From the NCBI GenBank assembly GCA_031276415.1, contig JAISNF010000274.1, forward strand, positions 1 to 10,031: DNA of 10,031 bases, written 5' to 3'. This DNA comes from Planctomycetaceae bacterium. Its GTDB lineage: Bacteria; Planctomycetota; Planctomycetia; Pirellulales; Thermoguttaceae. The notes under the pieces are model-generated. The model had not been told where the DNA came from. It ran no database searches and saw only the letters and a program-made list of their open reading frames with translations. Numbering within the stretch: the stretch's first letter is position 1; every line of letters begins with the position of its first letter. The position numbers and the translations under genes are program-made. This document shows, in pieces, positions 1 through 5,763 of this stretch.

Positions 1-75
1 TCTCTCGTAGTGCCAATTCCCGTAACTATTGAAATTCCCGAAACACCGGAAAACAGTGAAGAACAAGTTTTATAG
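1..75 (+). CDS. 3' end of an unidentified gene cut by the window edge
   Basis: The first frame is open from base 1 to a TAG at 73-75 and encodes a 24-residue tail with the sequence SLVVPIPVTIEIPETPENSE followed by EQVL. A tail rich in proline and glutamate is typical of a flexible C-terminus, and the next gene has its own ribosome binding site 43 bases after this stop. Base composition is less AT-rich than in the following gene. No family can be named from so short a piece, and a chance open frame of 24 codons cannot be excluded. Confidence 0.45.
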   Translation, partial: SLVVPIPVTIEIPETPENSEEQVL

Positions 76-117
76 TCAGACTTTTGCAAATATCGTGTTT
101 CGCATTGTAAATAATAT

Positions 118-122
118 AAGGA
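118..122 (+). promoter_or_regulatory. Ribosome binding site that sets the start of the 131-736 gene
   Basis: AAGGA lies 8 bases before the ATG at 131. The same frame is open back to an ATG at 29, but that codon has no such site and would overlap the tail of the upstream gene, so 131 is preferred. Confidence 0.6.
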
Positions 123-130
123 TTATTCTA

Positions 131-736
131 ATGGAAAACGATGTAAAACATAAAAAAATTCGAATATCTAGAACGAAAATAGGATGTATTTTATTTATTA
201 GTTTTGGGTTAATTCTATTTCTACTGATGATCAAGAATTTAAATAGGGCAAGTTTTTACACAGATTCTCCACATGGAAAAATTTTTGTGGAAGAGGACTT
301 AATTGGTACATGGGAATTGATTTCGCCAAGACCTTTATTTACAAAAATACAACCATCACTTATGATTCTCAAACGAGATGGAAGTTACGAAATTCATAAT
401 CCTACGAGATATCTAAAAAAGTTTTGTGACTCACAACCGAAAAAGCAATTTACGGTACCATGTGGGTTGGTAACTGCTGGAGAATGGGATATTACAACTC
501 ATATAGGACTAATGTCTGAAATTACATTTAAAGGAATCCCCAAAAGCATACATAATTTACACGGACGATATCCTCCTTATCAACTATGGTATTTTGAAGG
601 TATTCCAGATATGCCTCTATGCAAATGGGAAAGAATTTCAAAAGAAACAAAATGTCCTTATTGTCAATGTAGCCTTCCTGTAGATACTGGGCGGACTCAT
701 GTTAAACATACTGAGTTTGGGGAGGATAGGGAGTGA
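131..736 (+). CDS. Unrecognised membrane-anchored protein with a GTW motif and C-terminal cysteine cluster
   Basis: I do not recognise a named family. The 201-residue product starts with a lysine/arginine-rich stretch (residues 5-16) and then one hydrophobic segment (about 17-35), which suggests a single-pass anchor with the rest outside the cytoplasm. The soluble part has DLIGTWEL (56-63), LKRDGSYEI (80-88) and GEWDI (117-121). This spacing of GTW, DG-Y and G-W elements recalls small lipocalin-like beta-barrel domains, but that is only a resemblance. Near the C-terminus C175-P-Y-C178-Q-C180 could bind a metal or form disulfides; C99, C111 and C164 are further cysteines. The gene is clearly more AT-rich, in composition and codon use, than the sulfur genes downstream, which may reflect recent acquisition. 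No functional link to its neighbours is visible. Confidence 0.7.
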   Translation: MENDVKHKKIRISRTKIGCILFISFGLILFLLMIKNLNRASFYTDSPHGKIFVEEDLIGTWELISPRPLFTKIQPSLMILKRDGSYEIHNPTRYLKKFCDSQPKKQFTVPCGLVTAGEWDITTHIGLMSEITFKGIPKSIHNLHGRYPPYQLWYFEGIPDMPLCKWERISKETKCPYCQCSLPVDTGRTHVKHTEFGEDRE

Positions 737-887
737 TAATAAGAAGTTGGAATTCTATCATATTTTTTTGTTTTGCTTTTTACTTATCTTGTGAAATGTT
801 ACTTTAGTTTATTCATGAAAATTGAAATGATCTTCTTACAGAGCATTCCCATACCGAAACACTATTGAATAAATACAAATTTTTCTT

Positions 888-943
888 CTCTGTGAACTCT
901 GTGTCCTCTGTGGTTAAATAAAAAACCGGTTACCTTGATTGAT
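888..943 (+). repeat. Dispersed nonamer repeat, copy 1, with CCGGTTA block
   Basis: Three tandem nonamers with the core CTCTGTG lie at 888-896, 897-905 and 906-914, differing only in the last two bases (AA, TC, GT). The last runs into GGTTAAATA and then an AAACCGGTTACCTTGATTGA block (about 924-943). The CTCTGTGGTTAA part recurs inverted at 9516-9527. The TTAAATAAAAA..CCGGTTA..CCTTG.TTGAT part recurs at 3333-3372. Both point to a dispersed intergenic repeat family rather than a local duplication. Confidence 0.7.
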
Positions 944-967
944 TTTGGCTGTTGGAGATGGTATATT
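939..967 (+). promoter_or_regulatory. Likely sigma70-type promoter of the thioesterase gene
   Basis: TTGATT (939-944) and TATATT (962-967) match the -35 and -10 consensus at 4/6 and 5/6 positions with a 17-base spacer. Transcription would begin near 974, giving a leader of about 55 bases. The -35 box lies at the edge of the dispersed repeat. The local sequence is AT-rich, so chance matches are possible. Confidence 0.45.
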
Positions 968-1028
968 AAAGATGTTGAATATGTCAATGAAAATGTTTTT
1001 AATATTTGTTTTTATATTTTGATATTTT

Positions 1029-1451
1029 ATGAATCACAATTCTTCGTCTATTCCGTCACCTATTCCGTTATCACACGATTTTCAGGTTCGGGTTCGATAT
1101 AAAGAAGTTGATCAAATGGGTTTTCTCTATCACGGAAACTATTTTACGTATTTTGAAATCGGACGTACTGAAATGCTTCGGAGTTGTGGTTACACTTATC
1201 GCGAAGTTGAGGAGTCCGGTCTTTTGGGTGTTGTTGTCAAGGCGGAATGTTCTTATCACAAACCGGCAAAATACGATGATCTACTAACAATTCGCACAAC
1301 ACTTAAACGAATAACACGTGTTAAACTCGAATATGAACATCAAATAATACGTCATTCCGAAATTCTTGCCACAGGACATATTACACTTGCTTTTGTTGAC
1401 CGTTCCGGTAATATCCAACGTGTTCCTGATTGGATGAAACCGGAAAATTAA
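1029..1451 (+). CDS. YbgC/FadM-type acyl-CoA thioesterase (hotdog fold)
   Basis: The 140-residue protein has the size and order of the 4-hydroxybenzoyl-CoA thioesterase group of hotdog enzymes, which hydrolyse acyl-CoA thioesters in the cytoplasm. Residues 21-48 carry the family signature RVRYKEVDQMGFLYHGNYF followed by a helix with E43, R46 and E48. D28 sits at the expected catalytic aspartate position, and H35/N37 fit the usual YHxxY context. The beta-sheet half follows (about 65-130), including the family-typical RVPDWM ending. The first 15 residues are a serine/proline-rich extension. No clear Shine-Dalgarno site precedes the ATG, but no better start exists in frame. In many bacteria ybgC sits with tol-pal; here it does not, so the substrate is open. 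It is followed by folE after 152 bases without a strong terminator, so the two may be co-transcribed. Confidence 0.88.
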   Translation: MNHNSSSIPSPIPLSHDFQVRVRYKEVDQMGFLYHGNYFTYFEIGRTEMLRSCGYTYREVEESGLLGVVVKAECSYHKPAKYDDLLTIRTTLKRITRVKLEYEHQIIRHSEILATGHITLAFVDRSGNIQRVPDWMKPEN

Positions 1452-1591
1452 AATTACAAAAAAAAACGAAAATCTTTTACCTGAAACATTTATCTGAAAA
1501 ATATTCGTAATTTTTTTAGGTATGAGATTGGCGGTTACAAATTTTTTATAAGTTCCCACAAACAAATAATTTTTTACAGAGAAATTTTTAC

Positions 1592-1595
1592 GGAG
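1592..1595 (+). promoter_or_regulatory. Ribosome binding site of folE
   Basis: GGAG stands 8 bases before the ATG at 1604, supporting this start and the 186-residue product. Confidence 0.6.
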
Positions 1596-1603
1596 AATAG
1601 ATT

Positions 1604-2164
1604 ATGATTGATACGGAACGAATTGCCAAAGCGGTTCGGGAGATTCTTATTGCTATTGGCGAAAATCCTGATCGGGAGGGTTTATTGGAGACTCCCAAGC
1701 GGGTTGCGCAGATGTACGTGGAATTTTTTAGCGGTTTATATGAAGACCCAAGTATTCATCTCCAAAAATTTTTCAAGGAAAATTATAACGAGATTGTTTT
1801 GGTTCGGGACATTAGTTTCAACAGTATTTGTGAACATCATCTTATGCCGTTTATGGGGCATGTTCATATTGGTTACATTCCTGATGGGCGGGTGATTGGT
1901 CTTAGCAAACTTGCTCGTGTTGTGGAGGTTATTTCGCATCGTCCGCAAGTTCAGGAGCGTATGACGGAAGATATTGCGGAACTTCTTTACGGTCAACTCA
2001 AAGCCAAAGCGGTTGCGGTGGTGGTTGAAGCCGAACACACCTGTATGACAATTCGCGGAGTGAAAAAACCCGGTTCAACATGTATTACGTCAGCATTGCG
2101 CGGCAGGTTCCTCAAAGATCCGTCCAGCCGCGCAGAAATCATTTCGCTCATCAATAAACGATAA
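1604..2164 (+). CDS. folE: GTP cyclohydrolase I (type FolE1)
   Basis: This cytoplasmic enzyme converts GTP to 7,8-dihydroneopterin triphosphate, the first step of tetrahydrofolate synthesis and also an entry to queuosine-type deazapurines. All the hallmark motifs are present in 186 residues, the usual length. They are the N-terminal helical part with GENPDREGLLETPKRVA (19-35), the zinc site C76-E-H-H79, GYIPDGRVIGLSKLARVVE (90-108), RPQVQERMT (113-121) and HTCMTIRGVKKPGS (145-158). Here C147 completes the zinc ligands C76/H79/C147. The C-terminal R-x-E-x-x-x-L-I ending is normal. The start is supported by GGAG 8 bases upstream. The gene converges with the histidine kinase gene, and a hairpin lies between them. 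Neighbours do not belong to folate synthesis, so this appears to be a stand-alone copy. No odd residues were seen. Confidence 0.97.
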   Translation: MIDTERIAKAVREILIAIGENPDREGLLETPKRVAQMYVEFFSGLYEDPSIHLQKFFKENYNEIVLVRDISFNSICEHHLMPFMGHVHIGYIPDGRVIGLSKLARVVEVISHRPQVQERMTEDIAELLYGQLKAKAVAVVVEAEHTCMTIRGVKKPGSTCITSALRGRFLKDPSSRAEIISLINKR

Positions 2165-2168
2165 ATTG

Positions 2169-2231
2169 TTGTCTGAATTATGATTTATGTGATTTTTCAT
2201 ACATCAATCATAAAAATCAAAGTTCAGACAA
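2169..2231. terminator. Bidirectional hairpin terminator between convergent genes
   Basis: A 26-base arm at 2169-2194 pairs with 2206-2231 at 22 of 26 positions around an 11-base loop. The base of the stem, TTGTCTGAA against TTCAGACAA, is perfect. It starts 5 bases after the folE stop, and its AT-rich upper part would serve transcripts from either side. Confidence 0.65.
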
Positions 2232-2250
2232 TTAATTCCGCATTGCGAAA

Positions 2251-2295
2251 CTCTCCACTCTCCACTCTCCACTATCAACTATCAACTATCAACTA
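2251..2295. repeat. Tandem heptamer array ending in the kinase stop codon
   Basis: Three copies of CTCTCCA (2251-2271) are followed directly by three copies of CTATCAA (2272-2292) and a partial fourth copy, CTA (2293-2295). Read on the minus strand, that CTA is the TAG stop of the histidine kinase. Period-7 arrays of this style recall the short tandemly repeated repetitive (STRR) heptamers described in cyanobacteria; the comparison is from memory. Confidence 0.85.
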
Positions 2296-3090
2296 AGACG
2301 ATTTGTTTTTTTCCAATTCTTCCAGAAGTTTTGAGCGGATAATTGTTGGGAGTTTAACAATAAAAGCAGTTCCTTTGCCTTCCGTACTTTCAACCCGAAT
2401 AAGCCCTTTATGTTGCTCAATAATCGACTTACAACTCGCAAGACCAAGACCATTACCGCCTTTTCCGCTTTCGTCGGGACCGGATTTTGTTGTGTAAAAC
2501 CGATCAAAAATGTGCGGCAATTTGTCCGATGCAATTCCACAACCATAATCCCGAACAACAAAATCCAGCATCTCATTCTCTTCGTCATAACTTATTTTAA
2601 GAACAACTCTTCCGCCATTGGGCATTGCCTGACGAGCGTTGATGAGCAGGTTGAGCAACACCTGCTGAATCTGATTGCCGTCCGCCATAATCTCTGGAAC
2701 ATCTTTCTGAAACGATTTTTCAACGGCAATCCGGTATTTGTTCATTTCCCGTTCAAGCAATAACAAAACATCTTCAATCAAAGTTGCTAAATTGGTCGGT
2801 TCAAAATGTTTTTTGCGATTCCTTGCTGTGGCAAGAATAGTGTTGGCAATTTTGGCGGCTCGTTTGGCGGCAAGCAGAATTTTGTCAAATGATTTTGTTC
2901 GGGCTGGCTCATCTTTATGCCGAAGTCCAAATTGGGCATAATTGATGATGGTCATCAAAATATTATTAAATTCGTGTGCTGTTGTTCCCGTCAACTCGCC
3001 AAGAGCCGTCAATCGTTGAGCCTGCGTCAATTGTTCTTCGAGAAACTGATTTTGACGTTTTAACTCTTGAATATCACTGAGTTTGCTCAT
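2293..3090 (-). CDS. Orphan cytoplasmic sensor histidine kinase, NtrB-like core
   Basis: The 265-residue kinase has only a transmitter core and no membrane segment. An N-terminal coiled-coil-like stretch (about 3-28, rich in E/Q/L) leads into the dimerisation/phosphoacceptor helix with H39 in TAHEFNNIL. This H-E-F-N-N form is typical of NtrB-like kinases. The HATPase part shows the N-box NLLINARQAM (147-156), G1 DYGCGI (181-186), an F-box around HIFDRFY (193-199) and G2 GNGLGL (212-217). All ATP-binding elements look intact. The frame stays open upstream to a GTG at 3216, but those 42 residues are low-complexity and tyrosine/aspartate-rich, so the ATG at 3090 is preferred; its Shine-Dalgarno site is weak. 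No response regulator is adjacent, so the partner is encoded elsewhere. The gene is divergent from the sulfite reductase gene, whose promoter looks sigma54-type. Control of a sigma54 activator by this kinase is plausible but inferred. Confidence 0.9.
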   Translation of the reverse strand: MSKLSDIQELKRQNQFLEEQLTQAQRLTALGELTGTTAHEFNNILMTIINYAQFGLRHKDEPARTKSFDKILLAAKRAAKIANTILATARNRKKHFEPTNLATLIEDVLLLLEREMNKYRIAVEKSFQKDVPEIMADGNQIQQVLLNLLINARQAMPNGGRVVLKISYDEENEMLDFVVRDYGCGIASDKLPHIFDRFYTTKSGPDESGKGGNGLGLASCKSIIEQHKGLIRVESTEGKGTAFIVKLPTIIRSKLLEELEKNKSS

Positions 3091-3229
3091 TGTCTTTTGT
3101 ACCGGTAACGCAATATGACTAAAATAGTAATAATCGATGAAATCTCTATAATCGGTATCGTCAAAACAAAAAAAAAAATCAAGTCGATATTCAAAATCCT
3201 TGTAATCACGCCCCACAAATTTATTTTTA

Positions 3230-3311
3230 TTAACCGCAGAAAATACAAAGAAAATACGTCCGCAGATTGTTTTTAAAATTGTCCGCAGATTACGCAGATA
3301 GACGCAGATGA
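3230..3311 (-). repeat. Dispersed nonamer repeat, copy 2
   Basis: TTAACCGCAGA (3230-3240) is followed by a CCGCAGATTG unit near 3270 and then tandem CGCAGAT units at 3284-3292, 3293-3302 and 3303-3311 (endings TA, AGA and GA). The TTAACC[A/G]CAGA head is shared with the copy at 9516, and the reverse complement of the head occurs at 906-917. The array occupies the spacer between the kinase and the sulfite reductase gene. Confidence 0.7.
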
Positions 3312-3332
3312 TTTTTTAAAAATAGCCTGTAC

Positions 3333-3372
3333 TTAAATAAAAAGCCGGTTATTAAAAGTTACCTTGGTTGAT
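3333..3372 (+). repeat. Second copy of the TTAAATAAAAA-CCGGTTA-CCTTG block
   Basis: TTAAATAAAAAGCCGGTTA (3333-3351) and ACCTTGGTTGAT (3361-3372) match 914-943 closely. Here a short insert (TTAAAAGTT, about 3352-3360) lies between the two halves. In both places the block sits next to a nonamer array, so it seems part of the same composite repeat. Confidence 0.55.
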
Positions 3373-3392
3373 ATACACTCCATTCTGTTGTA

Positions 3393-3424
3393 CATTGTTC
3401 ATTGTTCATTTTTTCTTGTTCATT
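3393..3424. repeat. Short heptamer repeat (CATTGTT)
   Basis: CATTGTT occurs twice in tandem (3393-3406), followed by CATTTTTT and another CTTGTTCATT unit. It is a third period-7 repeat type in the window, located upstream of the sigma54-like promoter. The sequence is simple, so it may be slippage-prone DNA without function. Confidence 0.4.
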
Positions 3425-3484
3425 TTTTTAATCATTTACACACAAAATTTTACGATACCTTGCAACGAGGCATTTGTTTTTTTA

Positions 3485-3501
3485 TTGGCATGAAAATTGC
3501 T
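3485..3501 (+). promoter_or_regulatory. Sigma54 (-24/-12) promoter of the sulfite reductase gene
   Basis: TTGGCATGAAAATTGCT matches the RpoN consensus TTGGCAcg-N4-TTGCw at nearly every position. The invariant GG (3487-3488) and GC (3499-3500) are separated by exactly 10 bases. Transcription would start near 3512, about 109 bases before the ATG. The same motif precedes the sulfate transport operon at 4598-4614. Sigma54 promoters need an enhancer-binding activator; no site for one could be identified. Confidence 0.75.
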
Positions 3502-3520
3502 CTATAATTTTAAATTTTGA

Positions 3521-3548
3521 ACGGCAACGATAATCGTTTTACCGTTGC
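3521..3548 (+). promoter_or_regulatory. Overlapping inverted repeats in the sulfite reductase leader
   Basis: AACGAT-A-ATCGTT (3526-3538) is a perfect palindrome with a one-base centre. GCAACG (3524-3529) also pairs with CGTTGC (3543-3548) across 13 bases. The two pairings share bases and exclude each other. The site lies about 10-36 bases after the predicted transcription start, so it could be an operator or an alternative RNA hairpin pair. Confidence 0.4.
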
Positions 3549-3620
3549 GAAAAATTGTAAAACTTCAAACCATATTAAAAACCAATTAAAAACATTCACG
3601 AAAACCCTCAACTTACTCCA

Positions 3621-4337
3621 ATGCCGATAAAATCCAACCAACCTGAAATTACCGATGCGGAAATCGCAAAATTAAAAGAATCCGCAATTTTCGCCGAAAA
3701 AGGTAAAACACATTTCACCGCCCGTTTTCTCGTTATCGGCGGGCTAATGACGCCGGAAAAACTTCGTGCCGCCGCAACTATTGCCAAACGTTACGGAAAT
3801 GGAACCGTCCATCTGACAACACGGCAAGGTTTTGAAATTCCGCATATTCCTTACGAGAAATTACCGTCAATGCGAAAAGCCATTGAGAAATTGCCCATAG
3901 AACCAGCCCGAAGCGGAAAATGTGTTCGTTCTATTGTCGCCTGTCCGGGAACTTACTGCAAGTTTGGCGGAATTGACACGCAAGGATTGGCTAAAGATAT
4001 TTCCAAAAAATTCGGAAAACGTAAAAATTTACCGCATAAATTCAAAATTGCCGTTACCGGATGCAGAAATTCTTGTGCCAAACCGCAAGAAAATGATCTT
4101 GGCGTTTTGGGTGTTGGTAAAAATTTTGCCGTTTTTGTTGGCGGAATGGCTGGAAAAACGCCGCGATGGGGCGACCGTTTGCCGTTTACTCTGCAATCTA
4201 AAACAGAACTTCTTGCTCTGATTAGAGTTATCATCGATTGGTATGCTGCACATGGTCTTGATAAAGAGCGTTTCGGGGCAACAATCGAGCGAGTCGGACT
4301 ATCAAATATGCTGGTTGATATCGGACATGCGCCGTGA
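3621..4337 (+). CDS. Half-size siroheme/4Fe-4S sulfite (or nitrite) reductase
   Basis: The product would carry out the six-electron reduction of sulfite to sulfide in the cytoplasm. It has 238 residues, against roughly 570 for the usual CysI hemoprotein, and contains one ferredoxin-like half domain (about 27-90, with HLTTRQGFEIPHI) followed by one siroheme/Fe-S domain. Cluster cysteines are visible as C108-P-G-T-Y-C113 and C148-R-N-S-C152 within TGCRNSCAKPQENDLGVLG. The first pair has four residues between cysteines, whereas the common form has five; C101 is also present. Known relatives of this size are the small assimilatory-type reductases (alSir) of methanogens and Desulfovibrio. Siroheme nitrite reduction is an alternative. 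The neighbouring sulfate transporter and APS reductase, plus the shared promoter type, favour sulfite. No clear Shine-Dalgarno site is present. No electron-donor gene is adjacent, so ferredoxin must come from elsewhere. Confidence 0.85.
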   Translation: MPIKSNQPEITDAEIAKLKESAIFAEKGKTHFTARFLVIGGLMTPEKLRAAATIAKRYGNGTVHLTTRQGFEIPHIPYEKLPSMRKAIEKLPIEPARSGKCVRSIVACPGTYCKFGGIDTQGLAKDISKKFGKRKNLPHKFKIAVTGCRNSCAKPQENDLGVLGVGKNFAVFVGGMAGKTPRWGDRLPFTLQSKTELLALIRVIIDWYAAHGLDKERFGATIERVGLSNMLVDIGHAP

Positions 4338-4545
4338 TATTTCACAGTGCCGTTAAATATGATGGGCAATAAACAAGATTTTCATTTTTATTTGAAACTG
4401 ATCATAAACTAATCATAATATTTTTTAATATGAAAAAATCAAAAGAAATTGAAAGCCATTGAAAAATATAAACCCAAAAATATCAAGAAGTTATGTAAAA
4501 ACAGACAATGAAAAATTTCATTACCGTCAATATTTTTTGCGATAT
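4338..4545. other. AT-rich spacer with no gene seen
   Basis: The spacer between the sulfite reductase gene and sbp is strongly AT-rich. I found no open frame of useful length, no RNA gene and no strong terminator hairpin in this part. Any activator site for the downstream sigma54-like promoter would be expected here, but no clear symmetric site stands out. Confidence 0.5.
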
Positions 4546-4550
4546 TTTTC

Positions 4551-4569
4551 GATAATGAGAATCACTTTT
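4551..4569 (+). promoter_or_regulatory. Fur-box-like sequence upstream of sbp
   Basis: GATAATGAGAATCACTTTT agrees with the classical 19-base Fur box at 15 of 19 positions, with the left 14 bases nearly perfect. It lies about 30 bases upstream of the -24 element. The surrounding DNA is AT-rich and the right half is poor, so this may be a coincidence. Confidence 0.3.
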
Positions 4570-4597
4570 GTTATTGATAATTTAGAAAAAAATCAGA

Positions 4598-4614
4598 TTG
4601 GCATGTATTTTGCA
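4598..4614 (+). promoter_or_regulatory. Sigma54 (-24/-12) promoter of the sbp-cysTWA-cysH operon
   Basis: TTGGCATGTATTTTGCA has the invariant GG (4600-4601) and GC (4612-4613) exactly 10 bases apart. It shares TTGGCATG and TTGC with the promoter at 3485-3501. The predicted start is near 4625, giving a leader of about 65 bases. A small GAGG-N6-CCTC inverted repeat (4633-4646) lies in that leader. Confidence 0.75.
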
Positions 4615-4689
4615 ACTTATCAAATTTAATGTGAGGATTTTACCTCGAAACATTTTTACCTAAATTTATGAATTTCAAAGGAGAAAATC

Positions 4690-5742
4690 ATGAAAAAAGA
4701 TTTTACCACATTGTTTTTAGCCGTATTGCTTGCGTTTTTTTCCGCAACGCTTTACGCTGCTGATTACAAACTGACCAACGTGTCTTATGACCCGACGCGG
4801 GAACTTTACAAAGAGTTCAATGAAGCGTTCAAAAAACACTACAAAGCCTTAACAGGCGACACCGTCAGTGTAACACCGACGCATGGCGGCAGCAGTAAAC
4901 AGGCACGGGCGGTGATTGACGGTGTTGATGCTGATGTTGTTACATTGGCGTTGGCGTATGATATTGACAGTATTGCGGAAAAGGCAAAACTGTTACCGCC
5001 GGACTGGCAAAAACGGTTGCCGGACAACAGTACGCCGTACACTTCGACGGTTGTATTTTTGGTACGAAAAGGAAATCCCAAAAATATTAAGACGTGGGAC
5101 GATTTGATTAAGCCGGGCGTTGGTTTGGTTGCGGCGAATCCGAAGACGTCGGGAGTGGCGCGTTGGAGTTATCTTGCCGGTTGGGGTTACATTTTGAAAA
5201 AAGAATTGGGCGATCTGAAAAAACTTCACGATCCTAAATTCGCCAAAGAAGTTGAAGCGGCACAGAAAAAGGCGTTGGAATACACGACTGAAGTTTATAA
5301 ACATGTTGAATCGCTTGATTCGGGCGCACGCGGTTCGACGCAGGCTTTTGTTCAACGTGAAATCGGCGATGTCCTTCTTGGTTGGGAAAATGAAGCGGTT
5401 CTTGCGATCAAAGAATACGGAGACAACAAATTTGACATTGTTGTTCCGCCGATTAGCATTTTGGCTGAGCCGCCGGTAACTATTGTGGACAAAGTGGTGG
5501 ACAAACGCGGAACACGTAAAATTGCCGAAGCGTATCTAAAATATCTGTACAGTAAAGAAGGTCAGGAAATTGTTGCGAAACATTTTTATCGACCGCGTGA
5601 CAAGGAAATTTTGAAAAAATATTCAAAGAATTTTATCGAAGTGGATTTGTTTACGATTGACGAAGTGTTCGGCGGCTGGCAAAAAGCCCAGAGAGAACAT
5701 TTCGAGGACGGCGGTGTTTACGACCAATTTTCAACAAAATAG
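4690..5742 (+). CDS. sbp: Periplasmic sulfate-binding protein of the sulfate ABC transporter
   Basis: This is the soluble receptor that captures sulfate (or thiosulfate) outside the inner membrane and delivers it to CysTWA. The 350-residue precursor starts with a typical signal peptide: MKKDF, a hydrophobic core at about 7-20, and a likely cut after LYA near 23. The mature part shows the family landmarks SYDPTRELY (32-40), HGGSSKQARAVIDG (65-78), ADVVTLALAYDID (81-93), RLPDNSTPYTSTVVFLVRKGN (109-129), LDSGARGSTQAFVQR (209-223) and AYLKYLYSKEGQE (281-293). A charged stretch near 169-198 is longer than in E. coli Sbp as I recall it. AAAGGAGA stands 5 bases before the ATG. It heads the transport operon behind a sigma54-type promoter, and a strong hairpin follows its stop. 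Whether the substrate is sulfate or thiosulfate (Sbp or CysP) cannot be decided from sequence alone. Confidence 0.95.
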   Translation: MKKDFTTLFLAVLLAFFSATLYAADYKLTNVSYDPTRELYKEFNEAFKKHYKALTGDTVSVTPTHGGSSKQARAVIDGVDADVVTLALAYDIDSIAEKAKLLPPDWQKRLPDNSTPYTSTVVFLVRKGNPKNIKTWDDLIKPGVGLVAANPKTSGVARWSYLAGWGYILKKELGDLKKLHDPKFAKEVEAAQKKALEYTTEVYKHVESLDSGARGSTQAFVQREIGDVLLGWENEAVLAIKEYGDNKFDIVVPPISILAEPPVTIVDKVVDKRGTRKIAEAYLKYLYSKEGQEIVAKHFYRPRDKEILKKYSKNFIEVDLFTIDEVFGGWQKAQREHFEDGGVYDQFSTK

Positions 5743-5763
5743 GAAACGATTATTTGCTGTCAA

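Noticed and set aside
29..130. N-terminal extension of the first full gene back to ATG 29
   Set aside because: It would overlap the open tail of the upstream gene, and the good AAGGA site sits in front of the ATG at 131.
972..1022. A 16-codon hydrophobic micro-frame starting at ATG 972 and ending 6 bases before the thioesterase start, possibly a leader peptide
   Set aside because: The predicted transcription start (about 974) falls after its ATG, its ribosome site is weak, and AT-rich DNA gives such frames by chance.
1071..1565. Minus-strand open frames opposite the thioesterase gene
   Set aside because: They are shadows of the coding strand, with no ribosome site and no recognisable protein features.
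2251..2292. Possible CRISPR array
   Set aside because: The units are 7 bases long and directly adjacent, with no spacers, and no cas gene is near.
3091..3216. N-terminal extension of the histidine kinase to a GTG start at 3216
   Set aside because: The extra 42 residues are low-complexity, contain poly-F/Y/D runs and do not resemble a sensor domain; the ATG at 3090 fits the known size of such kinases.
4378..4430. Terminator after the sulfite reductase gene
   Set aside because: Only 5-6 base AT-rich inverted repeats were found, no better than expected in such sequence.
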